A stretch of 64,000 nt of DNA from Branchinecta lynchi (GCA_023053575.1 JAKZAP010000013.1:6892001-6956000), one strand, 5' to 3'; positions 50,101-54,299 are shown, counted from the stretch's first letter. Notes: generated from the sequence alone by a model not told the origin. Numbers and translations are program-made.

Positions 50101-52131
50101 CAGGATTTCCGAACTTATTCAGGATTTACCAGGAATTTGCTGATATTTTTAACAGACTGCAGTTAGAGTTAGAGTTAGGTATTTTTGATAAAACGCAAAT
50201 ATAATGGAAGCTCTATTTTAGCTCTATGGCTATGTTCGCCGTTTTGTTTTTATCCAGCTTTGACTATCTAATACCAAACTCCTTTTTATTAAAAAACGAA
50301 GAAATGTGTTTTATCTCTTTCGTTTGAATTGTCTGATCGTGTCTTCATTTCGGATAGCAAAAAGACACACTTTGATCATAAAACATTTCGCCTGCGGCGC
50401 ATTTTGTAGTAGTATATTCCCTATTTAGAAGAAGGGTACGTTACTTATAGTAGGCGTTGAAGGGTTGGATATTTGTGAGTTTAAACCACAATAAAAGCTA
50501 GAATTTAAGTTAACTTTTGCAAAAAAAAAGGCGTATTTAAAAATATTTGCCTGCGGCGCCTAGTATAATTTGTCGTGTCTACAGTCGTTGCCCCTGCGCC
50601 TGTTGTCTGTACATTTTCAAGTCCCGTATAGTGACGCCCTCTTTAATGGTAATGTCAGCTGCATTTGCTCAAATCCTTCAGCTATATACAGTCTTAACAA
50701 CTATCCCTTTAACTAGTACGAATACGTTTTTTTTTTTTTTTCGGCAGGATTTCTTTACAGGATTTTTGAACTTTAGGAGCAGGATTTTTCAGGATTTTTG
50801 GGGTTCCCGGCAGGATTTTTGAAGTGGAGCGAGTGGAAGCACTGGGTCCAAGCCCATTCACCGCTTGACGTCGGATCCAGCAACATCTTCTGCGTTAATT
50901 ATATCGAACCCGCATAAACGTGAAAGAGCAAAGAAAAAACTCCTGGGAAAAGCTCTAGGTGAAACACAGTTTACCAAGGACCTTCAAAACTAGCAGGAAC
51001 ACCAGTGTGGTAGAAGCTACTGAGGACGAGACACAGTAGATAGGCTACTGCTTCTGTTCTTATAGTCTAACATGGTTTCGCATCCAATGAACCAGTCCTA
51101 GAACTCTAAATGCAAAAAAGATAATAATAATAAATTTACTGCCCATCATAATGCACAAACGCACAACGAGACGGAGTAATTAAATGAAGAAGAAGAAAAA
51201 GAACAAGAGTGTCAAGTGTCAACAGAAATAATGGAAAGAATACAAGAAACAATATACTTTCTGGTTTATTTGTCACGGTAAAGGCCTAGTTCAAGCGGGG
51301 TATAGCTTCCGTCGTAACGTAAATATCTAAGACTTATCAGTTTTATATGTCCATCTCTAAAAGGCAAGCACAGAAAAACAAAAATTCAGTCTAGCGCCGC
51401 GAGTCAAATTTTCCGTGTTTCGCATCGAAGCATACGGTCCAAGATCGTGGCTGACAGCAACACAAAAATGTGTCTTAATTTGTTGTCGTGAAGGGCGATT
51501 TAAAGAATGTAGAATAGAGAAACAGAGCAGGTATAGTCTCCAACAAATACCGAGCGAAATTCAGAGTCCTGGGGAATATAATACATACCGTATAGCGATT
51601 AGAGAACTAGGGTGGATTAGTCCCATACGCAGGTATTGGCTGGTCCCTTGCAAATGGATAAACAAAAGTAGAAACGAAGGCTATGGTTTGGGCTGTGTTC
51701 GCCTTATGCGAGGGCCAAGAAACTCGGTGGAACACGCAGCACATGAAACCGCTACGATTGTGATATCTAAATGCAAAGAAGGTTCTGGCAGAAAATTACA
51801 GGAGGTCAGAATCGTATTGAAACGAGAAGCGACTGAATACAATTGTGGCACCACTGGAGTATTTTTTTTTTTCACTTTCTTACGGGCAACTAAACCCATT
51901 TGGCAACAGCAGAAGTCTTTCTTCTTTTAAGTGAACAAAAGATAAGTGGACAGGCATACAAAAACAGATCCTTCAACATCATCTGAAAATCCTTAGACTA
52001 GTCCCTAGAAGGAAATTAAATTAAAGAGTTACTTACAATATGCCCAAGACGGTCGAGAACAGTATCTGGGAGTGTAACACTAGTCTCTTCAGCTGAAGGG
52101 ACCTCAAGATCCTCCACGAGAAGATGTTCGC
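7960..52131 (-). CDS. cnc: CNC-bZIP transcription factor (Nrf/NFE2L-like), eleven-exon gene, 5' partial
   Basis: This is the gene-level entry; the exons are listed separately. The spliced product is 642 residues plus a leading partial codon. Order: an acidic N-terminal part with DLID and IDLLDF motifs, a QRWQEL motif, a conserved [12 protein letters not shown] block, Ser/Tyr-rich linkers, the CNC domain ending GKNK, the basic region AAQNCRKRK, a zipper with L-V-L-L-I-L at seven-residue spacing, and a C-terminus with SPYDYSLQQ and VVLVPR. NFE2L/Cnc proteins pair with small Maf proteins at antioxidant-response elements and drive detoxification and proteasome genes. BACH, the other CNC branch, has an N-terminal BTB domain and lacks this C-terminus; no BTB sequence was seen. 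Every exon has a GT donor and an AG acceptor, and all ten junction phases match. What I infer: this is the lineage's NFE2L orthologue. Not found: the start codon and first exon(s). Confidence 0.93.
8338..8611. mobile_element. MITE with CACTGTTAGAAGTTTC ends, copy 1
   Basis: Inverted ends of about 40 bp: CACTGTTAGAAGTTTCGTAA with ACACAAGGATGCGCA inside, mirrored at the right by TGCGTATC/ACGCATCCTTGTGTTT and GAAACTTCTGACAGTG. Fragments recur at 41.3, 44.2 and 53.5 kb. Confidence 0.75.
8657..9310. mobile_element. Penelope-like palindromic fragment interrupted by a MITE
   Basis: It opens with CCCAAGCTGACAGCGAATC and ACGGATACGTCAGCT and resumes after the MITE with CCTGACGAGGACCCTTGG, GGGCCGAAATATCGC and GACGTATCCGTTGT. 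This inverted arrangement recurs at 21, 49, 52, 56 and 57 kb. The CTGANGA...GAAA core resembles hammerhead motifs known in Penelope-like elements. Confidence 0.6.
8755..9170. mobile_element. MITE with AGGCGTATTCTCGCCG inverted ends, copy 1
   Basis: The terminal inverted repeat of about 20 bp is AGGCGTATTCTCGCCGTTCC at the left and its complement at the right. Internal sequence contains TTATCATCACCATCATCA and a long A-rich tract. A second copy lies at 46.9-47.3 kb. Confidence 0.8.
9484..9575 (+). mobile_element. solo Penelope-like fragment, type B
   Basis: It contains GAGCCCGAAGAGGACCCTTG, a stem partner AAGGGACGAAATATAGC, and CAGCTGACGCATCCGTTTTG. This is the type that ends CCGTTTTGCACT, also seen at 57.2-57.4 and 57.9 kb. 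Confidence 0.6.
9968..10922 (+). mobile_element. pearl-like (Helentron-associated) element A
   Basis: The left end has GGTCCCAAAA and GATCCAGACAATTGGGTC. The core is about five degenerate 115-140-bp repeats, each with TTCCGGTTTCGGCCGGATTC, CTTGTCCGGCGAGAAAA and GATTCAGCATGTCTCCTTAC. The right end has CGAGAGTTATCGTGCT, an (ACGG) microsatellite, GCGATGTCATAGGTATCCCT and GTTTTGGGATCCC. Central tandem repeats plus an ACGG microsatellite and subterminal inverted repeats are the layout of bivalve pearl/HINE elements. Confidence 0.7.
10930..11589 (+). pseudogene. relic 3' end of a second CR1-like LINE, split by an insertion
   Basis: Translation in shifting frames matches the C-terminus of the neighbouring ORF2: LTKLSLPTL, frameshift, [15 protein letters not shown], then [19 protein letters not shown] (compare [18 protein letters not shown]). 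After a 270-bp insertion it continues at 11425 with [29 protein letters not shown] and a TGA at 11587-11589. The last 40 bases overlap the start of the downstream ORF1 in another frame. This is an older, diverged copy in the same orientation. Confidence 0.85.
11150..11424. mobile_element. GTTAAC-rich palindromic MITE inserted in the LINE relic
   Basis: Both ends carry TTAACAATCGTTAA-type sequence. Internal copies of GTTAAC, TTAACGATCGTTAA and TTGTTAAC recur on both strands, with the two halves roughly complementary around 11285. It separates the codons for ATTKK and FFTNRVV of the LINE relic, which proves it is an insertion. No coding capacity. Confidence 0.7.
11550..12608 (+). pseudogene. 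LINE ORF1, PHD-like zinc finger and coiled coil, one nonsense codon
   Basis: The frame runs 353 codons with one internal TAG at 12378-12380 (codon 277), in the context PNLKI*KDIL, where Trp is expected (TGG to TAG). Residues 19-73 hold four CxxC pairs (19/22, 35/38, 43/46, 70/73), a PHD-like zinc finger as found in ORF1 of several CR1-clade LINEs. Residues about 95-205 are Lys/Glu/Ala-rich with coiled-coil character. After [12 protein letters not shown] comes an L1-ORF1-like C-terminal RNA-binding region. ORF1 proteins bind the element's RNA. A second ATG at codon 5 could be the true start. ORF2 follows after 59 bases. Confidence 0.85.
12668..15787 (+). pseudogene. LINE ORF2, APE endonuclease plus reverse transcriptase, one nonsense codon
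   Basis: The frame has 1040 codons with a single in-frame TAA at 13097-13099 (codon 144, in SLFTNL*DNPRRG). Endonuclease motifs: [29 protein letters not shown] and IGASDHVCL. Reverse-transcriptase motifs: [26 protein letters not shown], a motif A of [14 protein letters not shown] (usually AKAFDKV; the catalytic Asp is kept), [12 protein letters not shown] and [11 protein letters not shown] with both catalytic Asp. The C-terminus reads [15 protein letters not shown], typical of CR1/L2-group elements. Two nonsense codons and an aberrant motif A mean this copy should be dead. It lies antisense in the last CNC intron. Confidence 0.92.
15960..16290 (-). repeat. unclassified interspersed repeat, copy 2
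   Basis: Reverse of the repeat at 4890-5225: TTTAAAGGACCCCT at left, GGAAGGCTGGATAGAGTCGA at right. It lies immediately downstream of the LINE tail. Confidence 0.7.
16672..16965 (+). mobile_element. MITE with GAGCGTGTTCCA ends, copy 1
   Basis: Inverted ends GAGCATGTTCCACC and GGATGGAACACGCTC. Internal AGTTACTA and TAGTAACTA repeats, GTGACGTCATG near the right end. Confidence 0.85.
17133..17306 (-). CDS. cnc: CNC-bZIP exon 10: basic region and leucine zipper
   Basis: The 174-nt exon is in phase 0 at both ends and encodes 58 residues. It starts [12 protein letters not shown], the DNA-contacting basic region of CNC proteins. The zipper follows with Leu, Val, Leu, Leu, Ile, Leu at every seventh position and ends HRHVFQ. 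The distance from KRKL to the VF pair equals that in NFE2L2 (47 residues from the first Leu), so the zipper has no gap. Acceptor TTCCTTCCAG and donor CAG|GTAAGG. This part gives dimerisation with small Maf and DNA binding. Confidence 0.96.
17985..18184 (-). CDS. cnc: CNC-bZIP exon 9: CNC domain
   Basis: The 200-nt exon completes a Ser codon with its first two bases and ends in phase 0 at GKNK. It encodes a linker ([12 protein letters not shown]), then [30 protein letters not shown], and [13 protein letters not shown]. These are the diagnostic CNC-domain blocks that sit directly N-terminal to the basic region. Donor AAG|GTGAGT, acceptor TTGTAG. Together with exon 10 it rebuilds a continuous CNC plus bZIP domain. 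Confidence 0.96.
18775..19017 (-). CDS. cnc: CNC-bZIP exon 8: Ser/Tyr-rich linker before the CNC domain
   Basis: The 243-nt exon begins with the last two bases of a Ser codon (acceptor TTTTTAG) and ends one base into the next codon (A|GTAAGT). The 80 whole codons encode [20 protein letters not shown], a Tyr/Pro stretch ([10 protein letters not shown]), a His-rich patch (LHHNHSY) and a basic end ([15 protein letters not shown]). No domain is recognised. The composition is that of the disordered region N-terminal to CNC domains. Phase continuity with exons 7 and 9 and clean splice sites support it. Confidence 0.9.
19613..19983. mobile_element. MITE rich in GGTATCTGATACC palindromes, copy 1
   Basis: Ends GTTGCGCTTTTGCAG and CTGCAAAAGCGCAAC. 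Both halves hold repeated ATACCACGGT/ACCGTGGTAT blocks around an AT-rich centre. It sits in the CNC intron between exons 7 and 8. Confidence 0.85.
20378..20496 (-). CDS. cnc: CNC-bZIP exon 7: Gly/Ser-rich linker
   Basis: The 119-nt exon starts with the third base of a Ser codon (acceptor TTTCCAG) and ends one base into a codon (T|GTAAGTAT). It encodes [20 protein letters not shown], then [19 protein letters not shown]. It is low-complexity and glycine-rich, followed by a short basic patch. No fold is recognised. The phase (in 2, out 1) fits only between exons 6 and 8. Confidence 0.88.
20990..21225. mobile_element. Penelope-like palindrome, 21 kb copy
   Basis: Left arm AACGGATACATCAGCTACGA and GCGATATTTCGGCCCTTCC; right arm AGCCTGACGAGGAACCTTGCC, GCATCGTAGCTAGCGTATCC. 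A more degraded fragment follows to about 21320. Confidence 0.7.
21867..22008 (-). CDS. cnc: CNC-bZIP exon 6: linker with [10 protein letters not shown]
   Basis: The 142-nt exon has two bases, 46 whole codons and two bases (acceptor AATTTCAG, donor AAG|GTAAGAG). Product: [20 protein letters not shown], then [20 protein letters not shown] and SHYMGYS. No known motif was found. It was recovered because exons 5 and 7 have mismatched phases, and an exon of exactly this phase class sits between them with good splice sites. A longer frame in another phase overlaps it and is a shadow. Confidence 0.85.
22010..23290. other. CNC intron 5/6, nothing recognised
   Basis: AT-rich intron sequence without a clear repeat family. 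Short homopolymers near 22250. Confidence 0.5.
23293..23389 (-). CDS. cnc: CNC-bZIP exon 5: conserved [12 protein letters not shown] block
   Basis: The 97-nt exon begins in phase 0 (acceptor CTTTACAG) and leaves one base (G|GTAAGC). It encodes [20 protein letters not shown], then [12 protein letters not shown]. The block SLLNDxDLxLMD is a short conserved acidic/hydrophobic motif of NFE2L1/Cnc-type proteins, N-terminal to the CNC domain and thought to contribute to transactivation. Its presence supports the NFE2L branch over BACH. Confidence 0.92.
24335..24483 (-). CDS. cnc: CNC-bZIP exon 4: Asn/Ser/Ala-rich segment
   Basis: The 149-nt exon takes two bases to finish a Gly codon (acceptor TCTTTCAG) and ends in phase 0 (CAG|GTGGGT). 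Product: [49 protein letters not shown]. It has three N-x-S/T sequons (NTS, NLT, NNS as N-N-S). Sequons would matter only if the protein is ER-inserted like NFE2L1, which is not shown here. No domain was recognised. Confidence 0.87.
24500..26100. other. CNC intron 3/4 right part, nothing recognised
   Basis: No exon of fitting phase and no named repeat was seen here. Confidence 0.45.
26108..27258 (+). mobile_element. pearl-like element B, carrying a nested MITE
   Basis: Same ends as copy A (GATGGGATCCCAAAA at left, GTTTTGGGATCCCAAAA at right) with core repeats at 26.3-27.0 kb and the ACGG tract at 27187. A palindromic MITE is inserted at 26679-26885 between core units. Confidence 0.75.
26679..26885. 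mobile_element. palindromic MITE TGGTGGGTTTACACACTGCG, copy 1
   Basis: Ends TGGTGGGTTTACACACTGCG and CGCAGTGTGTAAATGGCCCA. The centre has a perfect inverted pair of AAGATTTCTAGCAATACGGA around GAAATCGGTCCGTTTTG. Nested in pearl-like element B. Confidence 0.85.
27769..28802. repeat. 1-kb imperfect palindrome with appended direct repeat
   Basis: Left arm 27769-28168 is complementary, with scattered mismatches, to right arm 28306-28708. Shared blocks include GTAGCATTGTCAATTCGCCG, GAGGCGCTAGTTGACAATGA and ATCAACAGTCATGCAAATAT. In addition 28178-28262 (CCAAACTGGATTTGGGGACC and neighbours) is repeated directly at 28716-28802, right after the palindrome. Confidence 0.88.
29778..30765 (+). mobile_element. 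pearl-like element C, right end missing
   Basis: The left end GATGGGATCCCAAAAATG and six core repeats are present. It stops after AATCTTCAGACCAAGTT, just before where the CGAGAGTTATCGTGCT and ACGG segment should be. It is a 3'-truncated copy. Confidence 0.7.
31231..31520. repeat. 156-bp direct duplication
   Basis: Units start TCAATGCTGAATAACTAGCC (31231) and TCAATGCTGAATCAACTAGC (31387) and share GGGATAGTAGG, TTTCAGT, CAAGCTGTATTTT and CCTAGGGCA. Confidence 0.75.
31800..31912 (+). mobile_element. pearl-like element, right-end fragment
   Basis: Only TCGAGAGTTATCGTGCTGAC, the ACGG microsatellite and GTTCTGGGATCC remain. It starts where copy C (29778-30765) ends in the family alignment, so the two could be one copy split by about 1 kb of later sequence. 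Confidence 0.6.
31964..32243 (-). CDS. cnc: CNC-bZIP exon 3: QRWQEL motif and His/Tyr-rich region
   Basis: The 280-nt exon is phase 0 in (acceptor CTCCTTTTAG) and phase 1 out (ACAG|GTAATT). Product begins [20 protein letters not shown] and [10 protein letters not shown], then a His/Tyr/Pro-rich part (HYHYPGYQG), then [20 protein letters not shown] and a final THET. The QRWQEL..L segment resembles the W-x-E/D-L motif of the NFE2L transactivation (Neh5-like) region; that assignment is inference. A 7.5-kb repeat-filled intron separates it from exon 4, but the phases match directly. Confidence 0.9.
32405..32723 (+). mobile_element. MITE with TAAAGCCGCTTTCGCA ends, copy 1
   Basis: Ends TTTAAAGCCGCTTTCGCA and GTGTAAGCGGCTTTAA. 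Inside, AACGCAACGCAAGAATAGAA and TTCAGTGAAGAAAAAC. CpG-rich arms. Confidence 0.8.
33218..33370. mobile_element. short palindromic MITE, TTTGCTACTGGGATTAATCT family, copy 2
   Basis: CACTGTACAAAAAATATTTG at left and CTTTTACAGTGTAG at right; GCTACTGGGATTAATCTCGT internally. Confidence 0.7.
33463..33798 (-). mobile_element. MITE with TAAAGCCGCTTTCGCA ends, copy 2
   Basis: Inverted copy: ATAAAGTCGTTTTCACATTG at left, GTGTGAAAGCGGGTTAAAG at right, with CAACGCAAGAATAGAAC internally. Confidence 0.75.
34600..34830 (+). mobile_element. G-run MITE, copy 1
   Basis: Left end CAGGCCAGTATCCAGGAATT, right end GGGTACGGCCCTG. Inside are two long G runs, a C run and AAAGACAAGGATCA. A short Penelope-type fragment (CGGCCCAAGCTGACTGCG) is inserted near 34632, duplicating CAGGAATT on either side. 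Confidence 0.7.
34832..35147. mobile_element. MITE with ACGACTGTTTTTACGAAAAA tandem core
   Basis: Ends CAGAGGTGTTACTAGCC and GTGACACCCTG. The core 34905-35060 repeats a 20-25-bp unit like CGACTGTTTTTACGAAAAA about seven times, and a G run precedes the right end. A related stretch in reverse lies at 2090-2230. Confidence 0.6.
35315..35705. repeat. degenerate minisatellite, about 115-bp period
   Basis: Three and a half units share ATCCATTCGCGAT/ATTGGTGGGTATA, GCGGATGC and TTTTGCTGATTTTTCAGGCA. Confidence 0.65.
35720..37520. other. intron sequence, dispersed repeat at 36.7 kb
   Basis: 36600-36800 shares AAGAGCTCCTAAGAATACCT-type sequence with 47990-48080 and, reversed, the GAAGTAACGCATTTTC block with 5440-5500 and 29610-29660. 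Nothing coding. Confidence 0.4.
37529..38818 (+). mobile_element. pearl-like element D, most complete copy
   Basis: It has both ends (GATGGGATCCCAAAA and TTTTGGGATCCCAAAA), six or seven core repeats with a period near 135 bp in the last four units (TTCCGG at about 38045, 38178, 38315 and 38452), and a long ACGG/ACAG tract at 38725-38762. The last units are the most alike, suggesting recent unit duplication. Confidence 0.78.
38820..41380. other. intron sequence, nothing recognised
   Basis: Only short, unsupported frames. A MITE end (CAGAAGTTTCATAAC) is visible near 41310. Confidence 0.45.
41383..41560. mobile_element. foldback MITE, CACAAGCATG ends
   Basis: AAGCCCCGATCACAAGCATG at left pairs with CATGCTTGTGAACGCGGCTT at right, around a centre of GTTCTTGGCTCTAGAACTCG. 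Confidence 0.65.
42687..42974 (-). mobile_element. MITE with GAGCGTGTTCCA ends, copy 2
   Basis: Ends GAGCATGTTCCACC and GGTGGAACACGCTC, with CACGAGCTGATCGG and CGAGAAGGTTGGAACG internally. It is inverted relative to copy 1. Confidence 0.8.
43377..43558. mobile_element. short palindromic MITE, TTTGCTACTGGGATTAATCT family, copy 3
   Basis: CAGTATTTGCTACTCGGATT pairs with AATCCGAGTAGCAAATACTG across the centre. The outer arms TTTATCCGTATAAAG and TTATCTTTGTACGGAG also pair. Confidence 0.75.
44141..44345. mobile_element. MITE with CAGAAGTTT.. ends, copy 2
   Basis: Left: GATAACAGATAACACATG; right: ACACAAGGATGCGCAAACATG and ATCAAACTTCTGACAGTG. Same family as the element at 8338-8611. Confidence 0.65.
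45329..45712 (+). repeat. 192-bp direct duplication that keeps one reading frame open
   Basis: Units 45329-45520 and 45521-45712 begin TGTGTGCGAAATTCATGTCA and differ at only about ten positions. 192 is a multiple of three, so a 146-codon frame (45291-45731) reads through both and repeats CEIHVTxKKPAC and [10 protein letters not shown]. Related single copies at 32.75 and 47.3 kb are not open in the same way, so I treat this as repeat rather than gene. Confidence 0.8.
46082..46155 (-). repeat. degenerate tRNA-like sequence (SINE head or tRNA pseudogene)
   Basis: Read in reverse it has an A-box region AAGCTCAATTGGTAAGAGC and a B-box GGGTTCAAATCC at proper spacing. The anticodon stem does not pair, so it is not a working tRNA. 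Confidence 0.55.
46486..46702. mobile_element. palindromic MITE TGGTGGGTTTACACACTGCG, copy 2
   Basis: Ends CATGGTACGTTTACACACTG and GCAGTTCGTAAACCCACCATG. The central inverted pair CTAGCAATACGGACGTGT/ATACGTCCGTATAGCTAG is retained. Confidence 0.8.
46890..47293. mobile_element. MITE with AGGCGTATTCTCGCCG ends, copy 2
   Basis: It shares the internal blocks of the copy at 8755-9170 (GACTCCACTGGAGGAG-type arms, TATCATCACTATCATCA, TTTTTGCTGG) and the right end GGGAACGGCGAGAATACACC. The left end is degraded. Same orientation. Confidence 0.75.
48241..48486 (-). CDS. cnc: CNC-bZIP exon 2 of those found: acidic Ser-rich region with DLID motif
   Basis: The 246-nt exon is phase 0 at both ends (acceptor TATTATAG, donor CCG|GTGAGT). 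Product: [34 protein letters not shown], then an acidic Ser/Glu tract ([19 protein letters not shown]) and [30 protein letters not shown] recalls the Neh2 DLG region of Nrf2/Nrf1 (DLID..DIDL..), but the LWRQ core is absent. The Ser/acidic tract is the kind of sequence that carries phosphodegrons, though no canonical DSGxxS is present. A 16-kb intron follows. Confidence 0.9.
48895..49262. mobile_element. Penelope-like palindrome, 49 kb copy
   Basis: Arms carry GTTTACAACGGATACGTCAG / CTGACGTATCCGTTGTAAAC and CGATATTTCGGCCCTTCTTG / its complement. The centre is a direct repeat of AACCTGTAATCTATGATTAC flanked by GAAGGAAACAAACC / GGTTTGTTTCCTTC. It is the best preserved copy. Confidence 0.8.
49470..49922 (+). 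mobile_element. pearl-like element E, 3' half with nested G-run MITE
   Basis: It keeps the CATTAGCTGTCTAAAATATT lead, the AGAGCCCATCTACGAACTC block, CGAGAGTTATCGTGCTGAC, an ACGG tract and GTTTTGGGATCCCAAAA. A G-run MITE (49535-49722) interrupts the CCCCTCC segment. Confidence 0.7.
49535..49722 (+). mobile_element. G-run MITE, copy 2, nested in a pearl-like element
   Basis: Ends CAGGCCAGTATCCAGGAATT and GGATACGGCCTTG. G runs near 49567 and 49668 and a C run near 49700. Confidence 0.75.
50008..50844. mobile_element. non-autonomous hAT-type element with 8-bp target-site duplication
   Basis: Inverted ends CAGTGCTTCCACT and AGTGGAAGCACTG (13 bp) are flanked by identical 8-bp GGTCCAAG at 50000-50007 and 50845-50852. 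CAG ends with an 8-bp duplication are the hAT signature. Subterminal regions carry many copies of CAGGATTTTT. There is no transposase frame. It lies in the CNC intron between exons 48241-48486 and 52037-52131. Confidence 0.88.
50853..52030. other. intron with one long unassigned frame
   Basis: The frame 51415-51930 (+) is 171 codons, begins [20 protein letters not shown] and ends in a T-rich stretch. It has no recognisable domain and low-complexity ends. I do not call it a gene. Confidence 0.3.
52037..52131 (-). CDS. cnc: CNC-bZIP exon 1 of those found (5' most), acidic
   Basis: The 95-nt exon has a strong acceptor (CCTTTCAG) and donor ATT|GTAAGT. Two bases complete an unseen codon, so a preceding exon ending in phase 1 must exist. 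Product: [31 protein letters not shown]. Joined to the next exon it reads [20 protein letters not shown] recalls the Keap1-binding EETGE..LP motif, but the ETGE is not intact, so I do not claim Keap1 binding. I searched up to 62.6 kb on this strand and found no exon of the required phase that I could defend. Confidence 0.78.
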
Positions 52132-52179
52132 CTGAAAGGGTTAAAATCAATACACTGAACTGAAAACCGACTCCAAAAT

Positions 52180-52560
52180 TTGACGGCGCAAAATAGATAC
52201 GTCAACCGAAATTCATTCCAGCAATTTTTCGGACCTTCTTGGCAAGATTCCTCTTCAGTCTAAAGCTGGAAAAACAAACCTGAGATCTAACAAAGCTAGA
52301 TTTTTTTAAATATTCTTTGAGCCCAAGCTGACTTTGAAACATTGACTTCGAAACATATATTCAAACAATGTTTACAACGGATACGTCAGCTACGATTCTT
52401 CATCAGCCATACTTCGGCCCTTCTTGGCAAGCGCGTCAGGCTGAAATATCGAAAAGAAAAATATCTGAAATATCCAAGAAGGGACGAAATATCGCTGTTG
52501 AAGAATCGTAGCTAATCGTAGCTGACGTATCCGTTGTAAACATTGTTTGAATATAGATTT
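52180..52560. mobile_element. Penelope-like palindromes, 52 kb copies
   Basis: A type-B fragment (GATACGTCAACCGAAATTC, TTCTTGGCAAGATTCCTCTT) is followed by a full palindrome with AAACATATATTCAAACAATG and CGGATACGTCAGCTACGATT on both strands. Confidence 0.7.
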
Positions 52561-52593
52561 TGTTTCTAGCTCGGATCTGAATACGGCCCTTCA

Positions 52594-52899
52594 GAGCGTG
52601 TTCCCCCATACCTACTGTAGTTACTACTCATGACGTCACGGATCCTAGCTTCTTGGCGTCAAGAATGGAACACCATTTTATACTTTTGGCAAAATATCGC
52701 GCCGCGGGCTGATTCGGACCAATCACAATCACAGGAATCGTCACACGTCACGTCAGAGAAATCGCTTCCGAGCGTGGTAAGCAAGTTACTATTATTTACT
52801 ATTTCGACAAGGTCGGAACGGTCAACGCAAAAAATTTCAATAGGTTGGAACGAAAATAGTAACTAAAAGTTACTATTGTTAGAAGGGTGGAACACGCTC
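52594..52899 (-). mobile_element. MITE with GAGCGTGTTCCA ends, copy 3
   Basis: Ends GAGCGTGTTCCCCC and GGTGGAACACGCTC; inside, CATGACGTCACGG and CGACAAGGTCGGAACG. It lies just above CNC exon 52037-52131. Confidence 0.85.
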
Positions 52900-53267
52900 T
52901 CAGAGTCTTCAGAGCCTGCTTTGACAATAAGAAACGTTAGTAGGGCCAAAAATGACTGTTTCTATTCTAAAGACGTTTCAATACCATGGAAAAGATGATA
53001 TGAATATCATAAGCTACATTACGCGTTATGCGGGAAGGATATCAGACGGTGGATGTTCCACAAAAGAATCCCGATCTCTTGGAATGGCCTACGGTCAAAA
53101 TTGAGTGGGAACCAGCGTAATTTCGACACATAGAGCCATTTTTTAAAAACACAAAAACAAATAAGTGTCATACAATGAAAATTTAAGTTCGTTTAAACAA
53201 AAATGTAATTTCCTGGGTAAAAAAAGATGGTGAAAATCCGTATTTTAAGTGTCAAATATGCAATAGG

Positions 53268-53450
53268 CAAGGCCGTATCCAAGGGCGGGGGGGGGGGGGG
53301 GGGGGGGTGTTAGTGGGTTGACCCCCCCCCCCCCGAAACATACAAAAATACTCATTTTTATAGGCTTTTCCCTCTGATCTATGTCTTTTATGTGCGACCC
53401 GCAGGCAACCCCCCCCCCCCCCCCGAAATAAATTCCTGGATACGGGCCTG
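53268..53450 (-). mobile_element. G-run MITE, copy 3
   Basis: Reverse orientation: CAAGGCCGTATCC at left and GAATTCCTGGATACGGGCCTG-type right end. It contains a G run of about 20 (near 53289-53307) and long C runs, the longest homopolymers in the window. Confidence 0.75.
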
Positions 53451-53467
53451 GCAGTAGGCTACTAGAT

Positions 53468-53700
53468 TGACAGACAGTCATAACATTTAACATTAGGATA
53501 CACAACCTGCGTTAAATGTTACCAAAGATGAGCAGAAATCATGTTATTGACCGTTTCTAGTGCTATATTTCCGGAAACAGAATTTCTCGGGTGATATTGC
53601 ACCTAAACTGATTATACGCATTACCTTACAGAATTTTGACATCGTTCAACATAAGGATGCGCGTCGTCTGTTGAATGTTATCAAACTGCTGAAGTATAGC
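53468..53700. mobile_element. MITE related to the CACTGTTAGAAGTTTC family, diverged copy
   Basis: Left: GACAGTCATAACATTTAACATTAGGAT; right: ACATAAGGATGCGCG and GAATGTTATCAAACTGCTGA. The inverted ends align with the family but are diverged. Confidence 0.5.
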
Positions 53701-54299
53701 ACTAATAACAATATGTTAGATCATAAAAGCTTGCGAAATATGAAAAGATAAAAGCAAAAATCTAAGCAATTATAACAGAAGGAGGAGTGAATACACAACC
53801 GAAGGAATTTGTGAAAAAAGTGAAAACATGAATCACACCTCCTAGCTAGGTAAATCACAAATGTCACACACTTATGGACTTCACAAGCAGTCCGATTCAC
53901 CGCCACAAAATTAACACCTCACCTATGGACACTTATCAGGACCATGTTGATGATCACAACACCAACACGCAAGAGATTCAACAACTGGCAGAGGCATGAG
54001 GAAATTATCACTTGGCAGATAATCAGTAATCCAAAGGGTAAGACAACTCTGTAGGTCGAAACCCTTGGTTCTCACAAGATAAGGATTCATAGCACCTACC
54101 GACGGTAGGCGATCAAACCAGACATTTCAGCAGTGATACACCAACAGATTTGAAAAGGGAAATATTTGGACGGAAAAGGGTGGAATAGCAGGATTTAGTA
54201 AGAAATATGGGAAAAGGACTTTGTTGCAATTTTCGGGGGGAGGTTCCCCTAGCAGGCTATGCAGCATTGTGCGCGTTTTGGCCAAGGAGCTGAGGTATA

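Noticed and set aside
51415..51930. 171-codon frame on the plus strand
   Set aside because: It ends in a T-rich run (poly-Phe), has no domain, and lies in a CNC intron on the opposite strand without splice support.
53930..54112. Minus-strand frame MNPYLVRTKGFDLQSCLTLW.. ending in a TAG next to GTGAGG
   Set aside because: Considered as the missing upstream CNC exon, but the stop comes before the donor in that frame and the other frames do not give phase 1.
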